Program-made: the position numbers and the translations under genes
Source of the DNA: Symsagittifera roscoffensis
Taxonomy: Eukaryota; Xenacoelomorpha; Acoela; Convolutidae
Direction of reading: 5' to 3'
Assembly: GCF_963678635.1 (NCBI RefSeq)
Contig: NC_087063.1
Span: 3,386,580-3,450,579, forward strand
DNA length: 64,000 bases
The notes under the pieces: generated by a model
Database searches by the model: none
The model's input: only the letters and a program-made list of their open reading frames with translations
Told to the model about the DNA's origin: nothing
Shown: positions 54,021 to 64,000 of the stretch, piece after piece
Numbering within the stretch: the stretch's first letter is position 1
How the letters are laid out: every line of letters starts with the position of its first letter

Positions 54021-56220
54021 TTTAAAACTTAAAAAATTGTTCTAGAATTAGACTCAAGCTTTAATTTATTTTCTTTTTGAGTAGATAATATTGAATTTAA
54101 CCCACTTGCTCTATAAATATTGCCGTTATTAAGGCAACTCCTGTGGCGTGTAGAGAAATAATGATCCCAAAGGATATTTTTGCAAGATAATTCAAAAAAC
54201 TTTTTCAATGTTGAGAAAATTGGATCAGAACAGTTCCTGTTTTTACAAAAGTTGAATCAAAAGATGAAAACAGTCCCCATATATCTCGCCTATGAACTGT
54301 TGAACTTCTACTTCAACGATACCTGAAAAGTTATTTAATCTAATAATCGAAACAAAATTTTATTATAATCATATGTGGTCTATAATTCGACTAGAAAAAG
54401 CATTGAAAAATATTAAGAATTTTTGTATTGTATTTGAAACATTTTTTTTGCTAGTAGTTATTCATTTCTTTCTGCAATAATAATCGTAGACGGAACAATC
54501 TATTCTAGCCGCAGTGTCTACTGTTGTTTTAATTAATAGAAAAGGAGCTTAATTTCTTTCTCTTGAAACAGTCGACAAAATGTCTGCTTCGAATTTTTTT
54601 GTTTTAAATTGCAGAGAAATGTCAAAAATGTTACGTGAAAAGTGAAAAGGGCGAAATCTACTTACTTAGATTTTGCAGGAAGCTCCGGTACGCTAAAATC
54701 GGGTAAACAATGTTACTTAAGTAATGAACTTAGCGTACTTCAATCCCAAATCGCAAATGGGACTCAAAATAAGCGGCTTTGACAGAAATTGGGGCGAAGC
54801 TGGTGTTTGTTGCGGTTGGTGCTGTATAACTACATGTATAAAAGGACTATCAGGTACAAAGGCGGTATCTAAACCCACCGAAGCTCAATTTACCAATCTT
54901 ATAAACTAGCCGAAAGTTATCAGTGTTTCGTAAAAATTATATAACTTTGACTACAACGTAAAGTAAAATGTTTTAAACTGCGAAGAAAATTCCTCATTTT
55001 TGACATTCTGTCTGATTTAGCTCATTTTCGGCCTACTTGACATTCGGCTTGCTTTCCACATTCTACCAATTCTGTTACCGTTAGCATACTTTCAGAATTA
55101 TCCCCAATTGGTGACTTAGTTGTACCTTTTGTAGGTCTGAAAGAAGATATTTTCAAAGGCAATCCCAAGTAATTTTTTTCAATCAGATCAAATGGCCAAA
55201 GTTGCAGCTATTTTTAAAATAAAAAACAGCAATGGTTTTAAAGGTTGCATCGTGAAAGACATGGCATGTTAAAATTTGTTCACAAATAAGAAGGTAAATC
55301 GTGTTTTATTGACATCATTTTCCAGCAAACGGCAAAAATTCTACTATTTTGCTTTTCGGCTTTCAAGTTTGTCTATTTCTAAAAAAAATTGGTTGGATTA
55401 TTGATTTTTTCTATCTTCTTCTCTGTTTGGCTGCCGGCTTTTGTTTGCTTTGATTTTCTTTTAACAGACTGAATTGCATCATTGATTGCGAAATCGAAAT
55501 TTCCGAAATAATTGAAGGCTTGCAATTTCAAAGAATATTTTTAAAAATACTATTTGCCCAATTTCAGGATTATTTTTTCAAAATTGCTCAAAAAGATTTT
55601 CTCGTGGGTGGTGGGTGGCTGTATTTCAAAACAAAACAAATACGAAATTTTTCGACTTTTTTTTAAGTTGCCCGAATTGGTTTTTCAAGATATCCCAAAA
55701 CACTACAAAGACAGATTTTTAAAATCAGGTCAAAAGGAAAAAAAAATCAAAATTAGAAAAATTTAAGGGTCGATCGGCCGAAAATGGGTGTCGCAAATTA
55801 ATAATCAAAGGAGGAGGGTAGGGTTTTTGGGGGACCATTTGGGTAGACAGGGAGTCAATTCCTTGAATTTTTGTCACGTTCACACCCCAAGTTTTATGCC
55901 CTAGGCCAATATTGCAACCGATTTGACAAAAATTTATCAATTGGAAGGAAAAGTTTTACAATTTTCTTTTCCCACAGTCTATATTTGCTGTCAATTTATA
56001 AACAAAGGCTGGAATTTACAACCTAGTCCGAAAACGATTTCAATAAATTCCTTGTTAATTCCACTTCCGCTTTTTTTATCAAAGCGTAAACAAATGATTA
56101 AAGTAGATGTCACATACTTTCTGGTTAATTTAAAACAGCTTGTCGGGATTCACTGAACGAGAAAGATCTGGCGAAAGTCCGGCTTTTTCAGTTAGCCACC
56201 CCCTTCATAAAAATACAGCA
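54021..56220. other. No recognisable gene
   Basis: The first few hundred bases may be further 5' LINE sequence (minus strand KNILWDHYFSTRHRS near 54,120-54,190). Beyond that I see nothing supportable. Confidence 0.35.
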
Positions 56221-56221
56221 G

Positions 56222-56526
56222 TACTAAAAAAACGGCCATTTTTGAAGAAAATTTTTCAAACTATGCAAAAAGTATTGCTATCCTGAGCATAAATCTGAAA
56301 ATTCATTTAATCTGTGAACATTTTACCGCAAAACTATGGGGGTTTAAAGGTTGCCATTTTGGGCAATTTGTGACAATTATTTCGCTCTATTTTTTGCGCT
56401 TTTTACGGGTCAGCAGAGATTTAATCCGTCTTAGAAATCGTTCCAAATTGATTAAAGAAAGCTTAAGATATACCTTAAAAGGCATTCGGAACTATCAGGG
56501 CTTTGCGCTGATACGAGCAATCTCGT
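56222..56526. mobile_element. Family A dispersed element, truncated reverse copy
   Basis: ACGGCCATTTTTGAAGAAA, GACAATTATTTCGCTC, AGATTTAATCCGTCTTAGAA and the end AGGCATTCGGAACTATCAGG + GCTTTGCGCTGATACGAGCA follow the family order. The TTCGTAACGAA end and some interior are absent. Confidence 0.6.
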
Positions 56527-57429
56527 TACAGCTTTGGTGATCAAAAATCATTTTAAAAACATTCATGTATCGAGTTTCAGAAAAACCAGAGCTGACTGAA
56601 AAAAGGCCGAGAGTCTAACAAACTTAAATATTGTAACTGATTGAATAAAAAGTTCAAGTAATGAATTTTTTCATCCAAAATTACGCGTTCAAATATTTCC
56701 CTCACAGACAGTTGAAACATTTTAAAATTTTTTGAATGTTCATGCAAAAACTTTTCACATGCGGTTAAACATCTAAGCTATAATTGGACGACTTATAAAT
56801 AGTTGCTTTCCAATGCACATGAAACAAATAAAACTGACAGAACCAAAGGTACCTGAAATCAGTAGAAATTTATACACACTACTGATATGTTTCCAAATTT
56901 AGAATGCTGCAAAATAAAGTTCAAATTCAACAAAAAAAGTGCACGAAAATCAAAAGTTAGCCAATTACTTGAAAGCGATGCGAAACAGAGTTTTTCAGGC
57001 GGTCACACAGTTAGGCTGATGTCTTTTTCAGGCCTCGGGCGGGAGATGATTCAGCCACCTATCAGGTAATTTGGATAGATGTTAAAACTAAATTGAAACC
57101 TAAACTTCTCTAAAAGATAAACTGAATACGATTAAAACATTGTCCAACCAGAAATCAGTACCAATTTTAACGCCTACTTTTTGCAGTTAGTTGGTACATT
57201 TACCCAATCAACGTTGATTAATCCTCATAAGTAGCTATACTGAACAAATGGTTGATTAGGATCTGAATCAATCTCATTCATTCAATTTTAGCAAAAGTTG
57301 ACTTAGAAAACGGAATTCGTATTATCTGAACGCGGAAAAAAGCATCTTTGTCTTGATGGTTATAAATATCGAGAAAAAAATCAACTTAGGAACAGCCTGA
57401 TTAAACGCTAATGTTTTTTCGGCTTTCGC
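56527..57429. other. No supported gene
   Basis: One exon-like segment (TTTTTCAG|GCCTCGGGC ... CTATCAG|GTAATT, about 57,032-57,064) stands out by composition, but it is only 33 nt and nothing pairs with it. Otherwise AT-rich sequence. Confidence 0.35.
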
Positions 57430-57940
57430 AGAGTAGTGGGTCATTTAGACAAACAGCAAGAATTCACCTTAAAAACCGAACACGCTCAGTTACTGAGCCC
57501 TTCTCAGTCAGAAATTTGTCATTGCGACGGAACGTTTTCAATAGCACCAGATGTCTTCTATTAAGTTTGTACCATATATGGTGTGATTGAAAACACACTT
57601 ATACCCTTGATGTACGCTCTGCTGCTCAAAAAGACTCAAGACACATATGAAAGACTTTTCGGCTGCGTAGAGCAATTCGGTAAAAAGCAGTCATTGATTT
57701 TGAAGCCACTTTTCCTAACGCCATTTAAAGCTTGATACAGAAATTCAGTTTGGTTCTTTCCACTTGGGCCAAGCAGTATTGCGCATTGTATAAAATCTTG
57801 GATTTACGCGCAATGGACGATGATGAGTTTCGACTAAATGTCAGAAAAAGCATTTGCTTGGCGGTCGTTCACGTTGACGATGCAACGTTCGAATTTGAAG
57901 CGCTGCAAAAGATGATCCTTCAGAAGATTTTCCTTTGATC
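57430..57940 (+). pseudogene. MULE-type transposase relic
   Basis: Plus-strand frames in order encode L-K-T-E-H-A-Q-L-L, then C-D-G-T-F-S-I-A-P-D-V-F-Y, V-I-E-N-T-L-I-P-L-M-Y-A-L-L-L-K-K-T, Y-E-R-L-F and, after a frameshift, DDDEFRLNVRKSICLAVVHV DDATFEFEAL. These are the DGTFxxxPxxFYQLYTIHG, PLVYALLPxKT and DEEFRLxVRKLxALAFVP-type segments of MULE transposases common in metazoan genomes. A stop follows D-V-F-Y, and at least one frameshift precedes the C-terminal part. The zinc-finger region, most of the C-terminal catalytic domain and the element ends were not identified. Confidence 0.8.
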
Positions 57941-57960
57941 CATTCTCTTTAACCTATTTT

Positions 57961-58056
57961 GGCGGAACTGTCTTCGGGTGAATTGTTTGAGTTTGTTGGC
58001 TGAATTGTGTGTATTTGAAATTGGCTGAATTGTCTGTGGCTGAACTGTCTCTGCGC
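57961..58056 (+). repeat. Degenerate GGCTGAATTGTCTGT short array
   Basis: Four or five imperfect copies of GGCTGAATTGT(CTGT), 15-25 bp apart, directly after the MULE relic. Same style as the other short arrays in this half of the window but with its own unit. Confidence 0.6.
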
Positions 58057-58183
58057 CCTAACATCAGTCTATTGCAATAGCCCAGAATTCCCCTTGCAAA
58101 GAAATTCATAATTATTCTCATCTTGCACGAGTTTTTTTTTCGCTTATCAAAACGATTTTTTTATTTTACAAAACGATTTTGCA

Positions 58184-58253
58184 GAAGCGAAGTGAAGTGA
58201 AGCGAAGCGAAGCGAAGCGAAAAGAAAAGAAGTGAAGCGAAGCAAAGCGAAGT
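58184..58253 (+). repeat. GAAGC/GAAGT pentanucleotide microsatellite
   Basis: About fourteen tandem GAAGC units with GAAGT, GAAAA and GCAAA variants. Confidence 0.9.
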
Positions 58254-58359
58254 TGAATTGAACAGAATATAGAATCAGGTTCGCCAGATATGCCGTTCTG
58301 TAAAGATCGTTCAGCTGTAAATATGTGTATAGAGCTAGCAAGAAACTTGGTAAAACCAA

Positions 58360-59190
58360 TCTAATGGTACATGGCCATATTTTGCTTGGTTCTGGAGTTG
58401 CTCCAGCTTTTTGAGGTCACTGCCATACGACCCCAGGAGGAACAGAGGACTTGCATCAGTTTACTTGAGAAAGTTTGTCTTGTTAAGTTATAGGCTGTGT
58501 TCTGAATGATTACATAGAGTACTCTGTTAGCCTCGGAGTGTTTTGCGGTGATTTTGAGATGCCAAGGTGAAATGAGCTTCGGTCGCGAAAGTCGCGGCGG
58601 ATCATCATGGTCGCAAAAGTCTGGAAATGCCAGGTTTTGGTCTGGAAAGTCTGGACATGCCACAATTTTGTCGCGAAAGTCTGGAGATGAGTCTGGGACC
58701 TCGACCCGGGCGATGATGTTACCCAGGTCTTCATGCTCGGGGGAGATAGTAACTGCGTTGCCCAAGAACTCAATTAAATGCTCCTTTCCTGAAAACTGCG
58801 CGGGTGTGGTTTTGACTCAACAAATTTGCGCTAAATTTTTGATGTCCTGTCTATAAGCACATCGAAGTCTTTCTAAAGACCACATTGCTGATTTAGTTTG
58901 CGGATATGAATCAAATTGGTATCATTTTCTAGCAAAAATTGCCGATTTTAGGAGGCCTTGTCGGGGATGTTGATCAAATAAACCAAGGAAAAAAGTGACC
59001 AAGTATTGAGCCTTGGGGTACGCATTGTTAGTACAAGGTTTCCGCGACCTTGCATTGTTAATGACTAAGACCAAAATTCTGTCGTTAACGGCAGCGACCA
59101 CGTCACTGGAACCAGAACCACTACATTCGTAAATCTTTTTTTTTTGGTACAGCCTTAGTTGAGTAACAATTGCTTTTTTCATGTATTCAT
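58360..59190 (-). pseudogene. Second LINE reverse-transcriptase relic (C-terminal half)
   Basis: Minus-strand pieces in order: INNARSRKPCTNNAYPKAQY then L-V-T-F-F-L-G-L-F-D-Q-H-P, a decayed equivalent of GVPQGSxLGPLLFxLYINDxP; QTKSAMWSLERLRCAY (RT finger/palm region); V-K-T-T, G-K-E-H-L-I-E-F-L-G-N-A-V-T-I; H-E-D-L-G; and at the end VLYVIIQNTAYNL and LCSSWGRMAVTSKS, the usual YxxxIxSxLxYxxxxWG-type tail. A stop interrupts it (after N-L-A-Q-I-C) and the FADD box is not visible. A local ~30-bp repeat (TCGCGAAAGTCTGGARATG) lies at 58,585-58,690. It covers a different RT portion from the 53-kb relic, so it is a separate insertion. Confidence 0.7.
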
Positions 59191-59683
59191 TTTAGTTTTT
59201 GTTTTTATTTTAAGCAGAAAAAATTGGTATAATGCGAAGAATATGCATCTTTCGACCACTTTTACTTAGTAGTTTATTAGAGAGTGATTTGTCCATAAAT
59301 TTTTAATTTGCCTTTGTCGCCCTTTTTGTAAATTTCTATAGTTAATCTTTTCCTCGAACAAAATAAAAAGACAACTAAGCGTTTTAGCTTTGTCAGAAGT
59401 AGAGATTAAAAAAATTGAAAATGATTTTGTATGTTTTGATGAGAATAAATGGAATTTTGTCGTGATCTTTCGTTTTAATTATATCAGGTTGAGCAGAACG
59501 TTTTCTACAAATTTTTTGTGGTGTCTAAAAGATGCAGAAACACATTTTTGACATCCAAGAATTGCTCTGAGAATATGTTAACTCGCAGGCATGAAATGCA
59601 AAATTAATAATAACTTTGTTAAAGAGGTTGCTTTTTCAGAGACGGAAAAGGCTCTTATTTAGACTTGGTAAACTGTTATTGGG

Positions 59684-59893
59684 ATGCCATTTTTTTACAG
59701 TCACAAAAAACTTTTAAATATAGCATGCTGGTTGTTATTTTTAGCACTGGCTCCGTTTGTGCTTTGGTTTTTCATATTTTTCTGCAGAATTTCCCGGGAT
59801 TCGATCGAACAAGTAAACTTGGTAGAAGCGAGGTTTGAAACTACAATTTCTTCGTCTGAAGAAATTTCCTCGAATGTGATCTCAATGAGGTGA
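59684..59893 (+). CDS. Unassigned frame with one membrane segment
   Basis: A 69-codon frame: MPFFYSHKKLLNIACWLLFL, a long hydrophobic run to FFIFFC, then an acidic and serine-rich tail ending SSNVISMR. A second frame (59,954-60,145, 63 codons) lies after a G17 run and also ends hydrophobic. Together they might be a two-helix protein broken by the homopolymer, or chance frames. I recognise no family. Confidence 0.18.
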   Translation: MPFFYSHKKLLNIACWLLFLALAPFVLWFFIFFCRISRDSIEQVNLVEARFETTISSSEEISSNVISMR

Positions 59894-59899
59894 CATATT

Positions 59900-59916
59900 G
59901 GGGGGGGGGGGGGGGG
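59900..59916 (+). repeat. Poly-G homopolymer (17 G)
   Basis: An uninterrupted G17 run in AT-rich DNA, between two short plus-strand frames. Sequencing length error is likely at such runs. Confidence 0.9.
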
Positions 59917-60734
59917 ACGGATTGCTGCCAGGCTGTATTTTCATTGGAATGAATTGCGACAAAATGTGGCTCAAACAATTATACCAACCCTGCGTGATGA
60001 CGTCGATAATCGATCAGCGGATGCAACAAACTATCAATATACCTTATCAGACTTATACTTATTCAGACTGCTAAGATTGTTTTTGCTTATTTTCTTCCTA
60101 TTCTTGCTGAATTCCGGATTTTTGCTCCTAAGAAAATTTGTGTAGTTAAAGAAAACCACACCATTAGTATCAAGCCGATCTCAACTCCAAAACGTCTCAA
60201 TTCTGCTATTCTTGTTTTTTTCTGATGTGTTCTATTATTTCTGTTATCGCTTGGTGATCATGCTCTAATTTCTCTTATCCGGGGGCTTCTTTAGATCACC
60301 AAAATTACTGCTAAAAAGTTACTCTTAGGTGTCGGAATCTGGGTTGATTGTCAATTGTGTTCTTCTAGTTTTTTAACTGTCTGTGAGTAATTTTGCTCCA
60401 CTTTTTTTACAGCACGTTCTACACTTTTCAATCCTATTGTGATAGCTTTTGCGAAATTCCATAGTTTTGTTTCGCTTTTTTTTCTGTTTCGCAACGATAG
60501 TGAGTGGCTCTTATACCACTTCGGGTTATTGGTCTCATATCATTTCGTTTCGTTATCCATGGCCAGAGCATTTGAAGTACAGAAGCAAAAAAATTGTTCA
60601 TTACGTTTTTCAGTTTTGCCAGTAGCTTTTAAGAGAAGCGAGTGAAAGACTATCTGTTCACTACAAGTTGTTTGTGCAAAAAACAGCACATTATAGTTTA
60701 TAACCATACATAACCTAAGTCGATCCGGGTCGAG

Positions 60735-60870
60735 GTTTGCATTTGACGCTTCTTCCGACTAGACCCAGGCTCGATATGTTTCGACCGACTCGATCCAAGT
60801 TGTCAATGTTTTGACCATGTTCGACTGAGGAAAAAAACTCGACCAACTTCGACCGAGGAAGCAAGTGTCA
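60735..60870 (+). repeat. Degenerate TCGACC array (related to the 45.9-kb unit)
   Basis: Repeated ATGTTTCGACCGACTCGATC, ATGTTTTGACCATGTTCGAC and CAACTTCGACCGAGG are imperfect relatives of the 22-bp unit at 45,901 (ATGTTTCGACCGTGCTCGAG + G). Similar sequence reappears at 62,640-62,715. Confidence 0.6.
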
Positions 60871-60999
60871 ACTTCAATTGCTATTGCTATTTTGTGATTA
60901 ATTGACAACTGTTGTAAATTTAAATGGCCGAATATTTGATTTAATTTTTTTCTAGCTTTTTGTTTTGTGGTGACAACTTTGTTTTTACTCCAAAACATT

Positions 61000-61450
61000 T
61001 TGGGTCCATGTGTAGGCTCGTGACAGTCCTTTATATAATCAGCAAAAATGTTGCTCTGGCTAACTGCCAATTAAAAACTCATTTATTGGGTTACATTGAA
61101 ATTTGCATATATAATACGATTTGCGAGCAAAACAAATCCACCAAAGTTTATTTCTACTTTTAACTTTGCAGTAAATGTGTTTCATTTAGTTATTGTCATT
61201 TTTTGTTTTTATTATTTTGATTTTTCTGATTTGAATGGTTTCTAGTTTTCAATTTTTTTGGTAACGACTTTGTTGATGCCGCAAAAAACTTTATGATATT
61301 TTACTTTGGGACCATAAGTAGACCTTCTCGTGGCGGTTTTGTATATGATCAGCAGACATGTCGACACAGCTGACTGCACATATATACTGGATTATTTTGC
61401 AATCTGCATATGTTTTACATCTAAACAAGCAAACAAATTCGACAGCAATT
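61000..61450 (+). repeat. Two leader-like modules in block 1
   Basis: Module at 61,000-61,140 (GGGTCCATGTGTAGGCTCGT, CTGGCTAACTGCCAATTAA, GATTTGCGAGCAAAACAAAT) and a second at 61,300-61,450 (GGGACCATAAGTAGACCTTC, CAGCTGACTGCACATATATA, GCAATCTGCATATGTTTTAC). Both follow the order seen at 45,715. Confidence 0.6.
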
Positions 61451-61479
61451 CCATCACTTAAAATGCTCGATACTTTTTA

Positions 61480-61830
61480 TAGTCCGCGACTTATGTTGCG
61501 ACATTGCGCGACCCATGTTGCCTTTAAAATTCGCGCGACTCAATTTGTTACTTTGCCCGAGCCATTTTGCGACTTTTCGCAACCCATGTGGTGACTTTGT
61601 TCGAAGCATATAGCGACTCTACGCGACCCATTTTGCGACATCACAGGCCCATGTTGCGACTTTGAGTGACCCAGGTTCCTACTTTGGGCGACATAATTTG
61701 CGGTTTTGTGCGAGCCATGTTGTGACTCTGCGCGACCCATTTTGCGACTTTGCGTGACCCATTTTTGGTTATGTTGCGAAATTGCGCGACGCATGTTGCG
61801 ACTTTGTGCGACTCAGTCCTCTTGCGAGAG
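61480..61830 (+). repeat. Minisatellite of GCGACTTTGCGCGACCCATGTT units
   Basis: About fifteen imperfect 20-24-bp units in direct order, alternating GCGAC(TTT) and GCGACCCATGTT / GCGAGCCATGTT. Apparent frames on both strands across it are repeat artefacts. It follows the second leader-like module. Confidence 0.85.
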
Positions 61831-63029
61831 TATGAAATTTCCGTCGCCACAAGTCAATTTCAGCGACTCATTTCTGTTGCAACATGGGTCGCGCACCTCG
61901 GTCCGAAAAGTATTCATTTTGTTTCTTCTAGAACTAAGTGATCTATTCCACAATCTATTTTGAAAAGCGTACATTTATCTTCATTTGCAAAAACGCTCAA
62001 AAAAGCTATAAATGAGTCAAAAAATAAACAAAATCTTTCTTTGAGTTTGCTCATTTTTTTTCACGCTTATCTAGAACAGCGGTTCATCAGAACTTACAAC
62101 AGAGCTTCACTCTTTGTTCTGCAGGCCTTCTATAAGAACAATAGAAACGAACATCAAAAGAAACACATTTTTCAGTTTGAAAAACGAGCAAGTTTGTCAA
62201 ATCCCGAGACATACGTTGTCATAAGTTTTTAAAATTCATCGAAGGATCCGTAGGTTGTTGATTGGGTTCCACTGAAGATATTGTTTTAGCTTAAAGATAA
62301 TGTTAAGATTGTTAAGTGTTTAAATGTTCCGATAAATGACTGGTAGAAACTAACTATGTCAATTTGTGTTCATAGCATAGCCACCGATCAAGTTGGGATT
62401 TTAATGAAACCACAGGAAACAAGAGAAAAAAAATAAAATTGAAAAAACACCCTGGTAAACTATTGCCAGGGGCGGGAAATAAACCCATCTGTCTGGCATC
62501 ACCAACCTTCAATGAGTAGGCTTTGAGAGTTGTGCTTTAAATAATAAAAATCCTGGTCGAGGTCGGAGACTTATGTAGCGACCATTGCGACACAAAACAG
62601 GTATGTTGCAACTTTGCACGACCGAAGAAATTTTTTGCGACTCAACCCATTTTGTCAATGTTTTGACTATGTTTGACTGAAGAAAAATACTTCGACCAAC
62701 TTCGACCGAGGTAAGTATCAAATTTGCTTGCTATTGCTATTTTGTGAATAATTTACAACTTTTATATACTTCAATGGCTGAATAATTGATTTAATTGTTT
62801 TCAACTTTTTGTTTTTGTGGTGACAACTTTGTTGTTACTCCAAAACTTTTTGGGTCGGAAGTTTATTTCTACTTTTAACTTCGTAATAAATGTGTTTCAT
62901 TTAGTTATTGTCATTTTTTAATACTATTTTAAATTTTCTGATTTAAGTTTGATTTGAACGGTTTTTAGTTTTCAATTTTTATGGTAACCACTCTGATAAC
63001 GCCACAAAAACTTGCTGATATTTTGTTTT

Positions 63030-63180
63030 GGGACCATGAGTAGGCCTTCTCGTGGCCGTACTGTATGTGATCAGCATATATGTCGATACAGCTAACTGCA
63101 CATAAAAAAATATATACTGGATTATTTTGCAATCTGCATATGTTGTACACTTCTACAAGCAAAAAATTTCGACAGCAATT
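63030..63180 (+). repeat. Leader-like module in block 2
   Basis: GGGACCATGAGTAGGCCTTC + TCGTGG, CAGCTAACTGCACATAA, ACTGGATTATTTTGCAATCT, GCATATGTTGTACACTTC, CGACAGCAATTCCATTACTT. Nearly identical to the module at 61,300-61,450. Confidence 0.7.
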
Positions 63181-63211
63181 CCATTACTTAAAATGCTCGA
63201 AACTTTTTATA

Positions 63212-63425
63212 GTGCGCGACTCATGTTGCGACTTTGCGCGACCCATGTTGCATTGAAAATTGCGCGACTCAACTTGTGAATTTGTCCGAGCCATGTTATG
63301 AATTTTTGCAGCCAATGTGGCGTCTTTGCGACATGGGTCACCAAGTCAACAGCAATTTCAAAAATTTTCGACAGCCTTTCCATTACTTAAAATGCTCAAA
63401 ATTTTTTAGAGTGCGCGACTCATGT
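63212..63425 (+). repeat. Second GCGACCCATGTT array
   Basis: About six units (GCGCGACTCATGTTGCGACT, TTGCGCGACCCATGTTGC and variants), then a short direct repeat of TTTCGACAGC..TTCCATTACTTAAAATGCTC + A, which restarts the post-module sequence at 63,365. Confidence 0.8.
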
Positions 63426-63529
63426 GGATATTAAACTCGTGAGCTGTTCAAGAGTTCCGATTAATGACTGTTAGAAACTAACTATGTCAAATTTTGTTCA
63501 TAGCCGTTGATCAAGTTAGGATTTTTAAG

Positions 63530-64000
63530 CTATATTGCATTGCAATAAAATGTTGGAAAAATCAGAAGGTTTACTCTTGTTAAGTATTGTTTGAAAATAC
63601 AGCATTCTTTGGACTAAGTAAATTTAAATTTAATCAAAGAGTTTTAATGACATCAAAAGGAAATAAAAGGTTTCAGACGAAGTTTTTTACCGACACTGAA
63701 AATAGGATTGTATAGCACTTGGAATTGAATCAAATGTTTCGAAAAATTTTTGACGTTTGATTTAAATTTAAGATTCCTTGTTTTATTTGATGCTAAATAG
63801 GAAATAAGAACACCCAGTTACCCTTCAAGTGGCAAAGAATTTTGCGACATAGTTTTAAAAACACAAAAAAATGCATTTTTTCGATTTGGTGTCGTTTTTT
63901 TCTGCGTGTTTGGATAAAAGGATACGAACAAAAACTAGGGCCTAAGAGTATTTGACGGTCTCCTTAAGATAGGCAAACTGGAGAACAAATTTTTATAAAC
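63530..64000. other. No recognisable gene at the window end
   Basis: AT-rich sequence after the duplicated block. No frame, family repeat or RNA gene seen. Confidence 0.5.

Larger units (their letters stand above)
60790..63525 (+). repeat. Segmental tandem duplication, period about 1.85 kb
   Basis: Block 1 (60,790-62,390) and block 2 (62,640-63,525) share, in order: TTGCTATTGCTATTTTGTGA, GGTGACAACTTTGTTKTTAC, TCCAAAACWTTTTGGGTC, ACTTTTAACTT, GTGTTTCATTTAGTTATTGT, GGGACCATRAGTAGRCCTTC, ACTGGATTATTTTGCAATCT, a GCGACCCATGTT array and AGAAACTAACTATGTCAA. Block 2 lacks about 130 bp after GGGTC and has a shorter array. No gene is carried. Confidence 0.8.

Noticed and set aside
57032-57064. 33-nt exon on the plus strand
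   Set aside because: Good flanking AG and GT, but no partner exon or family sequence; too little to call.
52845-59190. One LINE split by a 4-kb insertion
   Set aside because: The 53-kb and 58-kb relics overlap in RT coverage (both include the PQGS-like and IND-like region), so they are separate copies.
61540-61963. Several 63-85-codon frames on both strands
   Set aside because: All are products of the GCGACCCATGTT array.

Overview
This is eukaryotic, almost certainly invertebrate-metazoan nuclear DNA. It is AT-rich, open reading frames are short outside a few exons, splice sites are GT-AG, and transposon relics are dense. One 200-base run of N (46,874-47,073) marks an assembly gap. I cannot name the species from sequence alone.

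The only host gene I can assemble is on the minus strand. It is a complete potassium-dependent sodium/calcium exchanger (NCKX, SLC24 family) with ten coding exons, running from the start codon at 36,501 down to the stop codon at 11,467. Every junction has a GT donor and an AG acceptor and the phases agree throughout. The exons sum to 2,145 nt, that is 714 residues plus stop. Both alpha repeats, the N-terminal hydrophobic anchor, a long cytoplasmic loop with an acidic run, and the C-terminal membrane segments are present. A probable 5' untranslated exon (donor after 36,802) and a TATA-like box (36,974-36,981) lie upstream.

The rest is mostly mobile DNA. There are two decayed LINE reverse-transcriptase relics (about 52.85-54.02 kb and 58.36-59.19 kb, minus strand) and a decayed MULE-type transposase (57.43-57.94 kb, plus strand). 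A 454-bp hAT derivative (10,022-10,475) has an 8-bp target duplication and a retained transposase first exon. Two more hAT-like miniature elements also have 8-bp duplications (23,955-24,325 and 47,101-47,296). Three dispersed families recur: family A (about 0.5 kb, hairpin-bearing ends), family B (about 0.5 kb, begins with a TGTGC/GCACA hairpin) and family C (about 0.2 kb, carries CCAATCAGA).

The most unusual component is a set of at least nine Foldback-like elements. Each has arms built from short repeat units in inverted orientation around a core, and the unit sequence differs from element to element. A second group pairs a recurring leader-like module with directly tandem ~22-bp arrays (45.7-46.0 kb and 60.7-63.5 kb).

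Layout: 0-11.4 kb, no host gene, one diverged ~1.55-kb tandem duplication and the hAT derivative; 11.4-36.95 kb, the NCKX gene with its introns full of insertions; 36.95-52.8 kb, repeats and the gap; 52.8-64 kb, LINE and MULE relics and the repeat arrays. Several insertions sit within 20-60 bp of NCKX splice sites.
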